Source: Alphaproteobacteria bacterium
Lineage (GTDB): Bacteria; Pseudomonadota; Alphaproteobacteria; Sphingomonadales; Kordiimonadaceae
Direction of reading: 5' to 3'
Assembly (NCBI GenBank): GCA_013372975.1
Contig: JABXIS010000059.1
Location: forward strand, 1-64,000
DNA: 64,000 bases
In this document: positions 1 through 8,957 of the stretch, one piece after another
Numbering within the stretch: the stretch's first letter is position 1
Layout: the number at the start of each line of letters is the position of its first letter
Translations under genes and position numbers: made by a program
Notes under the pieces: model-generated
What the model saw: only the letters and a program-made list of their open reading frames with translations
Told to the model about the DNA's origin: nothing
The model's database searches: none

Positions 1-95
1 GTCCAAGGGCTCGCTGTTGGAGAAACCCTTACAGACGTGATGACTGTTCAGTCCTTTGACGGCACGGAACAAGCGATCACCATCACCATCACGGG
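1..95 (+). repeat. Copy 1 of a 95-bp exact direct repeat within the adhesin gene
   Basis: These bases match 1504-1598 exactly. They encode the end of a VCBS repeat (GLAVGETL...SFDGTEQAITITIT). Identity at DNA level points to recent duplication or gene conversion between repeat units. The copy may extend left of the window. Confidence 0.95.
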
Positions 96-3000
96 CACCA
101 ATGACGGGCCTGTGGTGATGAGTACGGCGCAGGCCGGTGATGTATATGAGGACGGTACGCTTGCGGCCTCTGGCCAGATGACAGTGTCTGACGCTGATGT
201 CTCGGACACACACACCTTCAGCGATGTGACCGGACAGGCCGGGCAGTATGGCAGCTTCAGTGTGGCCACTGATGGCAGCTGGGATTATGCGCTTGATAAC
301 GCCAATGCGGCAGTTCAGGCGCTTGGTGCCGGGGAGACCCTGCAAGAGACCTTCACCATCGAGGCAGATGACCAGAATGGTGGCACCGTCACGCAGGATG
401 TAACCATCACGATCCACGGTACCAATGATACACCTGTTGTTGGCAATATTGATCTTGGTAGCACGGCGGAAGACACCAGCGTCCTGATCACACAGGCCAC
501 ACTTCTGGCACAGAGCAGTGATGGCGATGCGTCGGATGTCTTGTCCGTGAGCGCGGTTACGGTTGATCCGGCCTATGGCAGCATTGTTGATAACGGCAAT
601 GACACCTGGACCTTCACACCGGCCTCTGATTGGCATGGCGATGATGTTCAGATCAGCTTCACAGTGACGGATACACACGACAGCGTGTCTGCTGTTGCGA
701 CGATTGATGTGACGGCGGTATCGGATGTGAGCCCGGATACGGGATCAGGAAGCGAGGATCAGTCTATCACTATCAATGTGCTGTCGAACGATACGTTTGA
801 AGGCACAGTGACAGCTGTTGAGATTGTGACGGCACCGGTTCACGGATCGATTGTTGCTGGCGGCACGCTGGGTGAGTTCATCTATACGCCGGATGCTGAC
901 TGGCACGGTGATGAAGCGACACTGACCTACCGGGTGACGACAGATGACGGCTTGACGGAAGAAGCCACGCTTGACCTTACAGTGAATGCGGTATCGGACG
1001 TTGTCGCTGATGCGGTGACGACGGATGAAGATGCCGGGACTGTTACCGTTGATGTTCTGGCGAATGACGGCTTCAGCGGTGCGGCGACTGTATCGAGTGC
1101 GTCGGTCACGTCTGGTGCGGGCACGGCCACGGTGGATGCAGGTGGCGATGTCCAGTATGACTTTGGCACTGCCTATGACAGCCTTGGGGCTGGAGACACG
1201 GCAGAGGTGACGATTGATTATGTTGCTGCGAACGGTGGTGCAGACGAAACCGGCACCCTGACAGTGACCATCGACGGCATCAATGACACTGCGATCATTG
1301 GTGGTGATGTTGTGGGTTCTGTGACGGAGGACGTTGCTGTTGATGGCAGTGGCGACCTTGTAGCAGGCGGTTTGCTTACGATCAGTGATGTTGATGCGGG
1401 CGAGGCGAGCTTCCAGGCTGGGACAGTTGTTGGCACCTACGGCAGCCTGACGATTGATACGGCTGGTGCATGGAGCTATGCGGCAGACAACAGCCAGTCA
1501 GTTGTCCAAGGGCTCGCTGTTGGAGAAACCCTTACAGACGTGATGACTGTTCAGTCCTTTGACGGCACGGAACAAGCGATCACCATCACCATCACGGGTA
1601 CCAATGATGCACCTGTCATAACAGAACCGACGACAGATGCGGCCTATAGTATCGATATCGTGGAAAATTCGGCAATTCAGATTGCCGTCGCGGCATCTGA
1701 CAGTGATACATCAGATACGGTGATGAATTTCGCTCTTTTGGGTCATGATGCCGGTTTGTTCGAAATTGATGACAACGGTGTGTTGACCTTCAATGCCGAT
1801 GCTGCAGGTTTTGCGGAATATAATGGTGTGCCGGACTATGAAAATCCGGCAGATTCTGACCAGGACAATCAATATGATGTGACTGTTCGTGTCAGCGATG
1901 CAAGCGGCGCTTGCGATGATCTGAACATTTCTATTTCCGTTACCGATTTGGCACAGGGAGATATTATTTGGGGTACACCGGAGCCTGATACGCTGTCGGG
2001 GAGTGCAGCAGGTGAAGTGATCGTGCCGCTGCAGTCCTCCGATATTGTTTCAGCAGGGGCAGGTGACGATACAGTCAGGAGCTCAATCGAGCAGGATGCC
2101 AGCCAGGTTGATGTGTTCCTGGATGAGAATGTTTCTGCAGAGCAATATTCGCTTTCCGCAAATGGCCTTACCTTTACCTATAATGGTGGTGCGGACCGTG
2201 GAGACGCTATTCCTGCGGATCACAGTGTTTTGACCGGTAAATGGTATTGGGAACAGACCTTTGATGACTTGTCGGGCACCATGGACGCCATTCAGATCGG
2301 CATCATTGCGCCAGCAGATACCGACTGGGCGGGTGATCCCTTTATCCGAAATGTTGATGACGCCTTCGTGCTTCGCGGCAACGGAAAGCTGTATGAAGGC
2401 AATGGCGGTAGCGCCAGCACCACTAGCTTCGGGTTTGGCAATTTTGAAGTCGGCGATGTCATCGGTGTGGCGCTCGACCTGGACAATGGCAACATGTGGA
2501 TCTCCATCAATGGAGAATGGCTTGGTGGCGGAGATCCTGGTACTGGAACGGCGCCAACGGTCAGTGGCCTGACCACGGGCATTGACTATGTTCCTATCGC
2601 CGTAGGCTATACTCTCAATGTAGGTACCAACCACACTGTTACTTTCGATTTCTCGGGCGGCGGCAACGTGCCCACCGGGTTCAGCCAGTATTACGGCCTT
2701 GAAACGCCAAGCGATTTCATTGATGGCGGGACAGGCAGCGATTGGATCGATTTCTCGTTTGAAGACCAGGCCATTGATATGGTCACGACCGAACTTGCCG
2801 TTGTAGGTGAAACAGAGATCGAAGGTGACCGATATGTAAATTTTGAAAATATATCGGGCAGCCAGTATTCGGATCGGCTGAATGGCGGCGACGGTGACAA
2901 TGAACTGAGAGGGAACGCAGGAGACGATATTCTCGATGGCGGCGCTGGGGATGACCTTCTTTCTGGGGGTGCCGGTGATGACACTATTACGGGCGGAGCT

Positions 3001-4239
3001 GGTGTGGATACGGTCGTGTTTGACGGCAGCATCAGCGATTATCAGGTAACCTACCATCAGGACGGCAGTGTAACGGTAGATGATCTGCGGGTAGGCAGTC
3101 CAAACGGTACGGATGTAGTCCTTGATGGCGCACATCTTCAGTTTGACGATGCCCTCACCAACAGTGCGCCCACGGCCGCGAACTATGCCATTGCCAATGC
3201 CTCGGAAGGTAGTACGGTCACGATCAGTGAAGCGGACATACTGTCTCATGTTAGTGACGCCGAAGGCGACCAGTTGTCCATTCTGTCCTTGATTCTAAAT
3301 GACACGACCGCAGGTGCTCTGAGCGACAATGACCAGGACGGTGTTTGGGATCTGGTGCTGAACAGCGGTTGGTCGGGCACCCTTGATATCAGCTATACGG
3401 TCAGCGACGGATACGATTCAAGTACAGCTGTTATCTCCCAAATAGTTCAGGTTCAGGACAAGGTTCTTAACGGGACTTCATCTGGCGACCTACTTGAAGG
3501 CGCGAGTGGTAACGACTTCATTGATGGCGGCAGCGGACATGACACGTTGAATGGCGCTGCAGGTAACGACAGCCTCTATGGAGGCAGCGGCAACGACCTG
3601 ATCGATGGGGGCGGCGATAATGACATTATTGATCCCGAAAATGGCAATGACACTATCTATGGCGGGGCCGGGGATGATACCATTTTCGGGGCCCGAGACG
3701 ACAATGTGGTCGATGGTGGTGACGGCACGGATACGTTTGACATCAGCCAGCGTGGTGGCAGTGCAACCGTGAACCTGGAAAATGGGACGGCAGTGTATGG
3801 CACGGCCTCACACAGTTCTAGTCTCCAGAATATCGAAAATGTCATCGGGACGGACTTTGACGACAATATTGTCGGGTCGGCCGCAGCAAATGTCCTTCGC
3901 GGCGAAGATGAAAGCGATACGCTCGATGGGGCCGACGGGAACGATACCTTGGATGGAGGTGCCCAGCCGGATGATCTGATCGGGGGTGCCGGAGATGATG
4001 TCTTGACAGGTGGAAATGGCGCCGATGATTTCTTTTTCAATTTCGGGGACGGAAACGATGTCATTACCGATTTTGGCAATGGCGCCGATGATATTGACCT
4101 TAGCGCGACGGGCCTCGCATTTGGGGACCTGACCATCGAGCAAGTTGGTAGCGACACTGTGATCAGTTACGGCACAGACACCATCACATTGCTTGGTGTG
4201 AATGTGGCCGATATCTCGCAAGCGGACTTTGTGTTTTAA
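1..4239 (+). CDS. Giant VCBS/cadherin-like/RTX adhesin, 3' part (5' end outside window)
   Basis: The frame is open from base 1, so only the C-terminal ~1412 residues are seen. Order by nucleotide: VCBS and cadherin-like repeats (about 100-1955, ending in GTND or AVSD motifs), a SPRY-like domain (about 2110-2670, with GKWYWE and GDVIGVALDLDNG), RTX nonapeptides GGxGxDxxx (2700-3020), another cadherin-like domain (3160-3460), a long RTX block (3460-4010) and a C-terminal region like type I secretion signals, ending ISQADFVF. Proteins of this kind are secreted by a type I system and fold on calcium as surface or biofilm adhesins. No ABC/HlyD/TolC secretion set for it lies in the window. Two 95-bp stretches within it are identical. 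A strong terminator follows. Family is clear; the ligand is unknown. Confidence 0.9.
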   Translation, partial: VQGLAVGETLTDVMTVQSFDGTEQAITITITGTNDGPVVMSTAQAGDVYEDGTLAASGQMTVSDADVSDTHTFSDVTGQAGQYGSFSVATDGSWDYALDNANAAVQALGAGETLQETFTIEADDQNGGTVTQDVTITIHGTNDTPVVGNIDLGSTAEDTSVLITQATLLAQSSDGDASDVLSVSAVTVDPAYGSIVDNGNDTWTFTPASDWHGDDVQISFTVTDTHDSVSAVATIDVTAVSDVSPDTGSGSEDQSITINVLSNDTFEGTVTAVEIVTAPVHGSIVAGGTLGEFIYTPDADWHGDEATLTYRVTTDDGLTEEATLDLTVNAVSDVVADAVTTDEDAGTVTVDVLANDGFSGAATVSSASVTSGAGTATVDAGGDVQYDFGTAYDSLGAGDTAEVTIDYVAANGGADETGTLTVTIDGINDTAIIGGDVVGSVTEDVAVDGSGDLVAGGLLTISDVDAGEASFQAGTVVGTYGSLTIDTAGAWSYAADNSQSVVQGLAVGETLTDVMTVQSFDGTEQAITITITGTNDAPVITEPTTDAAYSIDIVENSAIQIAVAASDSDTSDTVMNFALLGHDAGLFEIDDNGVLTFNADAAGFAEYNGVPDYENPADSDQDNQYDVTVRVSDASGACDDLNISISVTDLAQGDIIWGTPEPDTLSGSAAGEVIVPLQSSDIVSAGAGDDTVRSSIEQDASQVDVFLDENVSAEQYSLSANGLTFTYNGGADRGDAIPADHSVLTGKWYWEQTFDDLSGTMDAIQIGIIAPADTDWAGDPFIRNVDDAFVLRGNGKLYEGNGGSASTTSFGFGNFEVGDVIGVALDLDNGNMWISINGEWLGGGDPGTGTAPTVSGLTTGIDYVPIAVGYTLNVGTNHTVTFDFSGGGNVPTGFSQYYGLETPSDFIDGGTGSDWIDFSFEDQAIDMVTTELAVVGETEIEGDRYVNFENISGSQYSDRLNGGDGDNELRGNAGDDILDGGAGDDLLSGGAGDDTITGGAGVDTVVFDGSISDYQVTYHQDGSVTVDDLRVGSPNGTDVVLDGAHLQFDDALTNSAPTAANYAIANASEGSTVTISEADILSHVSDAEGDQLSILSLILNDTTAGALSDNDQDGVWDLVLNSGWSGTLDISYTVSDGYDSSTAVISQIVQVQDKVLNGTSSGDLLEGASGNDFIDGGSGHDTLNGAAGNDSLYGGSGNDLIDGGGDNDIIDPENGNDTIYGGAGDDTIFGARDDNVVDGGDGTDTFDISQRGGSATVNLENGTAVYGTASHSSSLQNIENVIGTDFDDNIVGSAAANVLRGEDESDTLDGADGNDTLDGGAQPDDLIGGAGDDVLTGGNGADDFFFNFGDGNDVITDFGNGADDIDLSATGLAFGDLTIEQVGSDTVISYGTDTITLLGVNVADISQADFVF
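1504..1598 (+). repeat. Copy 2 of a 95-bp exact direct repeat within the adhesin gene
   Basis: Identical to 1-95, with divergence starting at base 1599 (t versus c). The spacing between copies is 1503 bp, which is divisible by three, so recombination between them would remove 501 codons without a frameshift. Confidence 0.95.
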
Positions 4240-4254
4240 GCTTGAGCAGGAAAT

Positions 4255-4290
4255 GCAAGGCCACTGGTAGCAGGTGGCCTTGCAGTTTTT
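4255..4290 (+). terminator. Rho-independent terminator after the adhesin
   Basis: A perfect 10-bp stem (GCAAGGCCAC / GTGGCCTTGC) with a 9-nt loop is followed by a run of five T. It lies 16 bp after the adhesin stop codon. Confidence 0.9.
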
Positions 4291-4319
4291 CACCACGTAT
4301 CCTTTTTGAAAATAAACCC

Positions 4320-4351
4320 TTGACCTTGTAGTAAGGTTTAAGGTTTAGGAT
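4320..4351 (+). promoter_or_regulatory. MerR-type promoter with long spacer and operator dyad
   Basis: A -35 TTGACC (4320-4325) and a -10 TAGGAT (4346-4351) are separated by 20 bp, the overlong spacer typical of MerR-controlled promoters. Inside lies a dyad, ACCTT (4323-4327) with AAGGT (4340-4344), like CueR/MerR operators. A nested ACCTT-N5-AAGGT is also present. The expected transcript starts a few bases before the merR-like gene, so autoregulation is likely. Confidence 0.75.
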
Positions 4352-4378
4352 TGCTGTTCTGCAACGATGGAGCGTGCA

Positions 4379-4798
4379 ATGAAGGGTATGACAATCGGAA
4401 AGCTGGCCAGATCCGCGGGTGTTGGCGCAGAAACAATTCGTTATTATGAACGTAGCGGGTTTCTGCCTCCAGCAGACAGGCTTCCTTCTGGATATCGGGT
4501 GTATGGTTCGGATGCGGCGAAGCGGGTGCGTTTCATTCGGGAAGGCCAGGCACTTGGTTTTACCCTCAATGAAATCAAGGAGCTGTTTTCGTTAACCGAT
4601 GACCCGGAGGCCGATTGCGCTAGTGTGAATGCAAGAGCAAAAGCCAAGTTGGGTGAAATCGAAGCAAAGATCGAACAGCTGGAAAAGATGAAAAAAAGCC
4701 TGGAACGGTTGTCGGGGTATTGTCCGGCAGATGAGCATCCATTGTCGGAATGCAGTATCATCAACTATCTTTACGGTCGTGCAGGGTTGGTTGATTAG
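4379..4798 (+). CDS. MerR family metal-responsive transcriptional regulator
   Basis: This 139-residue protein has the MerR winged helix-turn-helix at its N-terminus (IGKLARSAGVGAETIRYYER, then LPSGYRVY), a dimerisation helix (about residues 75-110) and a C-terminal metal loop. Three cysteines (in DCASVN, then GYC and SEC ten residues apart) resemble the Hg/Pb/Cd/Zn-sensing MerR, PbrR, ZntR and CadR group. The start at 4379 is preferred because GGAG lies 6 nt upstream; an ATG at 4367 is in frame but has no ribosome site. No transporter or reductase gene adjoins it, so its only visible target is its own promoter. The metal cannot be assigned. Confidence 0.88.
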   Translation: MKGMTIGKLARSAGVGAETIRYYERSGFLPPADRLPSGYRVYGSDAAKRVRFIREGQALGFTLNEIKELFSLTDDPEADCASVNARAKAKLGEIEAKIEQLEKMKKSLERLSGYCPADEHPLSECSIINYLYGRAGLVD

Positions 4799-4802
4799 GA
4801 AA

Positions 4803-5354
4803 CTATTTTCCCAGACGTCGTTTTGCCGTTGCACGCAGTGCGATGTAGCTATCCTGATATTCCTGCGCAATGCCATCACAATAGGCTTTGGTGGTCAGGC
4901 CTGCCTTTTCCTTTTCTGCTCCTATCTCGCCAAGTGCAGTCGCATATTCGAAAGCGTAGATATCTTGGCCGAGGTCGGCCACAAAACTCCTGATTTCGTC
5001 TGGGTTTTGGCCCTGCAGCTTTACCCATTCCGTTTCCTCATAATGGGCCACAATGATTTCACTCAGGTTCCCAAGAGCCATTTCGTTCAGAACGGCCAAA
5101 TCCACGTTCAGACGGTGGCGTTTGCAGTATTGCTGGTAGGCTCGGAAACGGGTCGTACCCATTGCGTATGTGTATAGCGGGTGGTTGGTTTTTCTCACGG
5201 CCTGCCATTTGTCGATCGACCAAGCCCTCAGGTCTGCCTTGTCCTTGGTCTCGGCAACAAAAAGTGGGTCTGGCACCTCAACCCTTATGTTGTCCTGTGA
5301 CTGAACGGGGATTGAAAGAAAAACAAATGAAAACATGGAAACAAAACGCAGCAT
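4803..5354 (-). CDS. Secreted hypothetical protein
   Basis: This 183-residue protein starts with a probable signal peptide (MLRFVSMFSFVFLSIPVQSQ) and is otherwise hydrophilic and largely helical in composition, with two cysteines (in QQYCKRH and KAYCDGI) that could form a periplasmic disulfide. I do not recognise a family. It ends 4 bp from the merR-like stop, convergent with it, and starts 90 bp from the divergent S26-like gene. It could be periplasmic. AGGG 9 nt upstream supports the start. Confidence 0.7.
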   Translation of the reverse strand: MLRFVSMFSFVFLSIPVQSQDNIRVEVPDPLFVAETKDKADLRAWSIDKWQAVRKTNHPLYTYAMGTTRFRAYQQYCKRHRLNVDLAVLNEMALGNLSEIIVAHYEETEWVKLQGQNPDEIRSFVADLGQDIYAFEYATALGEIGAEKEKAGLTTKAYCDGIAQEYQDSYIALRATAKRRLGK

Positions 5355-5444
5355 TGGAATAGCCCTTTTTCTTTGATCCTACTTTGGTGGTTTTTTTCTC
5401 CTGCGCAACCGCTAAGATATTGTTTGTATAGAGATGAGGAAGAT

Positions 5445-5936
5445 ATGGGGCTTGTATCGGGTTTAATCCTGGCTTTGGTTTTCGGTGTTTCTGAGGACAC
5501 ATCGGATACGGTGACATGCAATCCAATTGAGAAAGAAATCAACGGCACTTCACTTGAGGGTCAGCTTATGCCCGGGCAGAAAGTGACGGTTCTGCCAACG
5601 GCTTGCGGTTTACCCCAGCGAATGGATTTTGTGGTGTTTGTTTCTGATGAAAGCGAAAATCTGGTTATCAAACAGATTTGGGGCATGCCCGGCGATATCT
5701 TGACGGTGGGAGGCCGAGGGCAGGTGCTGGTCAATGGCGAGCAAACCCTCACCCCTTTTGACAAGCCATACATCCTCAATCGCTTCTTCAAAAAGAAGCT
5801 CAAGGCATTTGAAGGCGAGCTTGAGGGTTATCTTGCGCTTGGACATCCCGGCAGCCTGGATAGTGGCAGGGTGGGGCCCATCCCGCTTGAAGATATTCTC
5901 GGCGTTGTGAAACGTGAAGCAGGGAGGGCACGTTAG
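5445..5936 (+). CDS. Signal-peptidase-I-like S26 family protein
   Basis: This 163-residue protein carries the S26 layout. An N-terminal hydrophobic segment (GLVSGLILALVFGVS) is followed by NGTSLEG, aligned with the catalytic-serine box (GxSMxPT), then LVIKQIWGMPGD, aligned with the catalytic-lysine box (KRVxGxPGD), and HPGSLDSGRVGPIPLEDILG, aligned with the conserved NSxDSRxxGPV box. Two cysteines (TCNP, TACG) flank the serine box. It is shorter than housekeeping LepB and resembles the TraF/conjugal type. The start at 5445 is chosen for AGGAAG upstream; a longer in-frame start at 5373 is less likely. Its stop overlaps the stop of the convergent metalloprotease by 4 bp. Its substrate is unknown. 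Confidence 0.72.
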   Translation: MGLVSGLILALVFGVSEDTSDTVTCNPIEKEINGTSLEGQLMPGQKVTVLPTACGLPQRMDFVVFVSDESENLVIKQIWGMPGDILTVGGRGQVLVNGEQTLTPFDKPYILNRFFKKKLKAFEGELEGYLALGHPGSLDSGRVGPIPLEDILGVVKREAGRAR

Positions 5937-7816
5937 AGAGCAACATTTTCCTCACTTAGGTCCGACAAACTAATTCCGTCCAAAAAAATCACAGAATTGC
6001 CGAATGCGACCGTTACACCTTGGCCGGTTTCAGTCGCGCCTGCGATAAAATCATCAAAACTGTCGTATGCGGCGGCCTCGATCATCAGAAGATCGACTGT
6101 CGGGTCAAAGTCCAAGATCAGGTCAGTTCCATTTGTGGCGGTAAAGGCAAATACATCGGCGTCATTTCCGCCAGAGAGGGTGTCGTCTCCACTTCCGCCC
6201 CACAAGGTATCATTGCCTTCTCCCCCTTCAACAGTATCCTTTCCTGCGCCGTTGAATATCTGGTCGTTACCATCCCCCCCGACTATAGAGTCATCGCCAG
6301 CGCCGCCGAAAATGGTGTCGTGGCCGCCACCACCGTCCAGCCTGTCATTCATGCCTGTATCCGCAATATCTCCGCCGCCATAAATCAGGTCGTTCCCATC
6401 GTTTCCGAAGATCGCATCGTCACCTTGGCCCCCACCAAGAATATCATGTCCTGCGGTTGCGTATATTGCATCATCACCTGAACCGGCCCAAACAAGGTCA
6501 GAATAACTCGTGGTTATGTCTGTTTCGTTCGAAGTAAAGATCTTGTCGTTGTTTATGTCTGTCCAGTGGCCAGTAATCAGTATATCAGCGTCTTCACCGC
6601 CAAATATTGTATCCTTGCCGATGCCCCCAGATATCGTATCGGCGCCGACGCCGCCGCCTATAAGATCGTTTCCGGCATCTCCCCAAAAATAGTCGCCTTG
6701 GTCGTCACCGGGGCCAGCCCATAGCTGGTCATGGCCAATGCCGCCGATCAATGTGTCCTCTCCTGCGTCTCCACGTAGAATATCATCGCTTGCGCCGCCC
6801 GCGATATAATCATCTCCCGCACCGCCGCGTATAATGTTGGAGACACTGTTTCCGGAGAGAACGTCATCTCCGGAACCGGACAAGATATTCTCCAGCACAA
6901 CCGCAGGCGGAATGAAGACAGTATCAACTTTAGTGCCGAGGAGGGCACCTCCACGATAATAGCTCACCGTGGTTCCAACATCGATCCAACTGCCGGGCGT
7001 GAGATCAATCGCAACGCCTCGTTCGATAGAGGAAATGTCGACCGTATCTGTTCCTCCGGTATCCCAGATCGTTAGGAAATGTCGGCCATTATTGAAATCA
7101 TATACGGTGTTTCCAGCTTCATGGGTGGTGTTTGCTCCATAAAGTTCCTGAAGTCCCAAGATGTCAAACCACATGAATGTTTGCGGCGCCAAATCCAGAT
7201 ATGTTGCGTCGGGATAAACTAGAGAGAATGTATTTGTCATGACGCTATAGTCGATAGCGTCAACATTTGTAGGCAACGTATATGGGTCTGAATTGGGATG
7301 CTTGAGGCCGAGCGCGTGCCCCAGTTCGTGCATCACAACACCAAAGAAACCTGATTCATTCAAAGTATTGCCATGGAGCCAAGTGTCGCCCGCTTTTACA
7401 CCATCCTCCGGGAAATGCGACCAGCCCACGCTGCCGACAGCACCCCACGGATTGTCAGCCTTTGTCCAAGCCACTCTAATTGTACCAGCTTGCGTGTTTT
7501 GGTCTTCCACCTCGAATAACTGAATATTGGCTACGCTCTCAGCAAACTCAAGAATTGAACGAACCTGGTCTTGCTGGGTAGGGGAAAGGGGGGAGAAGCC
7601 GACATAGGGTTCGGACCCGCTCTCATAGGATGAGAACTGGCTGTTTATTCCGGGAAAACTGAAGGAAACCGTGGTGGTCCCGTTGGCGTTAACTTGGCTG
7701 TAGTATGTTCCCCATATCATGGCGCGAACTATGGAATCCAGTGCGGCAATCTCGGTGCTGGTCAGCTGTCCATATGGAGCAGGAACACTGTAAGATGTTT
7801 CATGATTTTCTGGCAT
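5933..7816 (-). CDS. Serralysin-type M10 metalloprotease with RTX repeats
   Basis: A 627-residue secreted zinc protease. The N-terminal catalytic domain has HELGHALGLKH (residues about 163-173, three zinc histidines and the catalytic Glu) and a Met-turn (YSVMTN). An M10 C-terminal linker domain follows (about 245-320), then a long RTX calcium-binding block with many GGxGxDxxx repeats and a hydrophobic C-terminal end (LSDLSEENVAL). There is no Sec signal peptide, as expected for type I secretion. ATG 7816 has GGGGGA 7 nt upstream; a TTG five codons further out is open but less likely. It digests extracellular protein in known homologues. No inhibitor gene or type I secretion gene is adjacent. 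Confidence 0.92.
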   Translation of the reverse strand: MPENHETSYSVPAPYGQLTSTEIAALDSIVRAMIWGTYYSQVNANGTTTVSFSFPGINSQFSSYESGSEPYVGFSPLSPTQQDQVRSILEFAESVANIQLFEVEDQNTQAGTIRVAWTKADNPWGAVGSVGWSHFPEDGVKAGDTWLHGNTLNESGFFGVVMHELGHALGLKHPNSDPYTLPTNVDAIDYSVMTNTFSLVYPDATYLDLAPQTFMWFDILGLQELYGANTTHEAGNTVYDFNNGRHFLTIWDTGGTDTVDISSIERGVAIDLTPGSWIDVGTTVSYYRGGALLGTKVDTVFIPPAVVLENILSGSGDDVLSGNSVSNIIRGGAGDDYIAGGASDDILRGDAGEDTLIGGIGHDQLWAGPGDDQGDYFWGDAGNDLIGGGVGADTISGGIGKDTIFGGEDADILITGHWTDINNDKIFTSNETDITTSYSDLVWAGSGDDAIYATAGHDILGGGQGDDAIFGNDGNDLIYGGGDIADTGMNDRLDGGGGHDTIFGGAGDDSIVGGDGNDQIFNGAGKDTVEGGEGNDTLWGGSGDDTLSGGNDADVFAFTATNGTDLILDFDPTVDLLMIEAAAYDSFDDFIAGATETGQGVTVAFGNSVIFLDGISLSDLSEENVAL

Positions 7817-7883
7817 GCACTTTTCCCCCAAAACGTGATGCTTTTTCTGACGATATACTGAAGTGATGAATTTGTGAAATATC

Positions 7884-8738
7884 TTACGAATGTGACGGAA
7901 TGTTGGCTCTGAAACGTCTGCTGGCGGGTACCAAAGTGCCGCATTTCAATATGATATTGGCATCGCCATCAGATTTTGGTTTTACCGCAACAATATGATT
8001 TGCATTGACGATGTACGACCTGTGTGTCCTTGCCACCGGCACATTTTCTCCTGCCAACTGTTTCTCGAGGGCCGCCAGTGTCACACGAATCAGATGGGTT
8101 GTGCCGTCGGCGGTTAGTTCCACATAATTGCCTGCGGCCTTGGCGTGGCTGAACCCGGCAAGGGTAATCCAGATGAGGTCACTCCCGCTTTTAAATGAAA
8201 GGCGTTTTTGAGGATGGGACACCTGTCGGGTGACTTGTTCGAGCGCTTCGTCACGTTTTGTAAGCGCCTGAGTCAGGTAGAGGATGGTGATGAACAAAAG
8301 GTAAGTTACGATGTCCTTGCGATATTCATACAGAGCATCACGCCAAATGATATCGAAAAACTGGTAGTGGTGGCCGTAGATCACCGAGAATATCACCTTC
8401 CGAAGGCCAACCATGCCGGCAACATGTACGGCTGAAAACGCCACGCTCAGGCCTATATGGCACAGAACCGTTTTCTTCATGGTTTCTGCGCTTAACGGCA
8501 GGCGTCGGACAATGAAGGCGAGAATAGGAAACAGAATGATGATGAAACAGATGCTTGTTGCTTCGGTAATCCAGGGAACATATGCGGGGAGTTCATCCCC
8601 GCGGCGCTGCGCGTCGGTGAGTTGAGAGAGCGCATTCACCGCCATGATGGCCAAAGTGACAACCGAAACAACGGCCCAGAGGAAACGGTCGTTGCGGGTT
8701 GGCAGGCAGGCATAATAGATTTTTTTTATCCGGATCAT
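7884..8738 (-). CDS. Membrane-bound LytTR family DNA-binding regulator
   Basis: About 284 residues. The N-terminal half has four hydrophobic segments (for example FLWAVVSVVTLAIMAVNAL and YLLFITILYL). The C-terminal ~100 residues form a LytTR domain (FSHAKAAGNYVELTADG, then RTHRSYIVNANHIVAV). This 4TM-LytTR architecture is common in alphaproteobacteria and lacks a receiver domain, so signals are probably sensed through the membrane part. The frame is open upstream to 8909 with ATG 8892 possible. ATG 8738 is preferred because the membrane domain starts soon after, but no strong ribosome site is visible. It is divergent from the acyltransferase gene, a plausible target. Confidence 0.85.
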   Translation of the reverse strand: MIRIKKIYYACLPTRNDRFLWAVVSVVTLAIMAVNALSQLTDAQRRGDELPAYVPWITEATSICFIIILFPILAFIVRRLPLSAETMKKTVLCHIGLSVAFSAVHVAGMVGLRKVIFSVIYGHHYQFFDIIWRDALYEYRKDIVTYLLFITILYLTQALTKRDEALEQVTRQVSHPQKRLSFKSGSDLIWITLAGFSHAKAAGNYVELTADGTTHLIRVTLAALEKQLAGENVPVARTHRSYIVNANHIVAVKPKSDGDANIILKCGTLVPASRRFRANIPSHS

Positions 8739-8957
8739 GAGGCCCACTATACGCGTTGACAAAAAACGCGCCAGAACAAAGCCTGGCCGCTTGTAACGAA
8801 CAAGCCGCCGTTTGTCACAAAGGGGGCGCGCTTTAACACTGACAGCGATTGTTATTGCCGCCGCTTGTCCCTGTAGCCAGTGTGTTGGCGTCATTGTGGC
8901 AGACGCCAATCCCCGCGTGTGTTTGACTTACATTGTCTAACGAAATGCGAGGATAAA

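Noticed and set aside
78-94. ACC/ATC trinucleotide run as a microsatellite
   Set aside because: It simply encodes the ITITIT strand at the end of VCBS repeats and is too short for slippage claims.
2083-3249. Long open frame (388 codons) antisense to the adhesin
   Set aside because: It lies wholly opposite a coding region with strong RTX/SPRY similarity, has no ribosome site or recognisable domain, and its composition mirrors the repeat codons of the plus strand.
2880-4020. Tandem short repeats in the adhesin and metalloprotease resembling a CRISPR or satellite array
   Set aside because: The units are 27-bp codons for GGxGxDxxx calcium-binding repeats, vary at third positions, and have no spacer structure.
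5933-5936. Shared stop codons between convergent genes as a regulatory signal
   Set aside because: Also seen at 27709-27712. Four-base convergent overlaps of this kind are common in compact genomes and need no special explanation.
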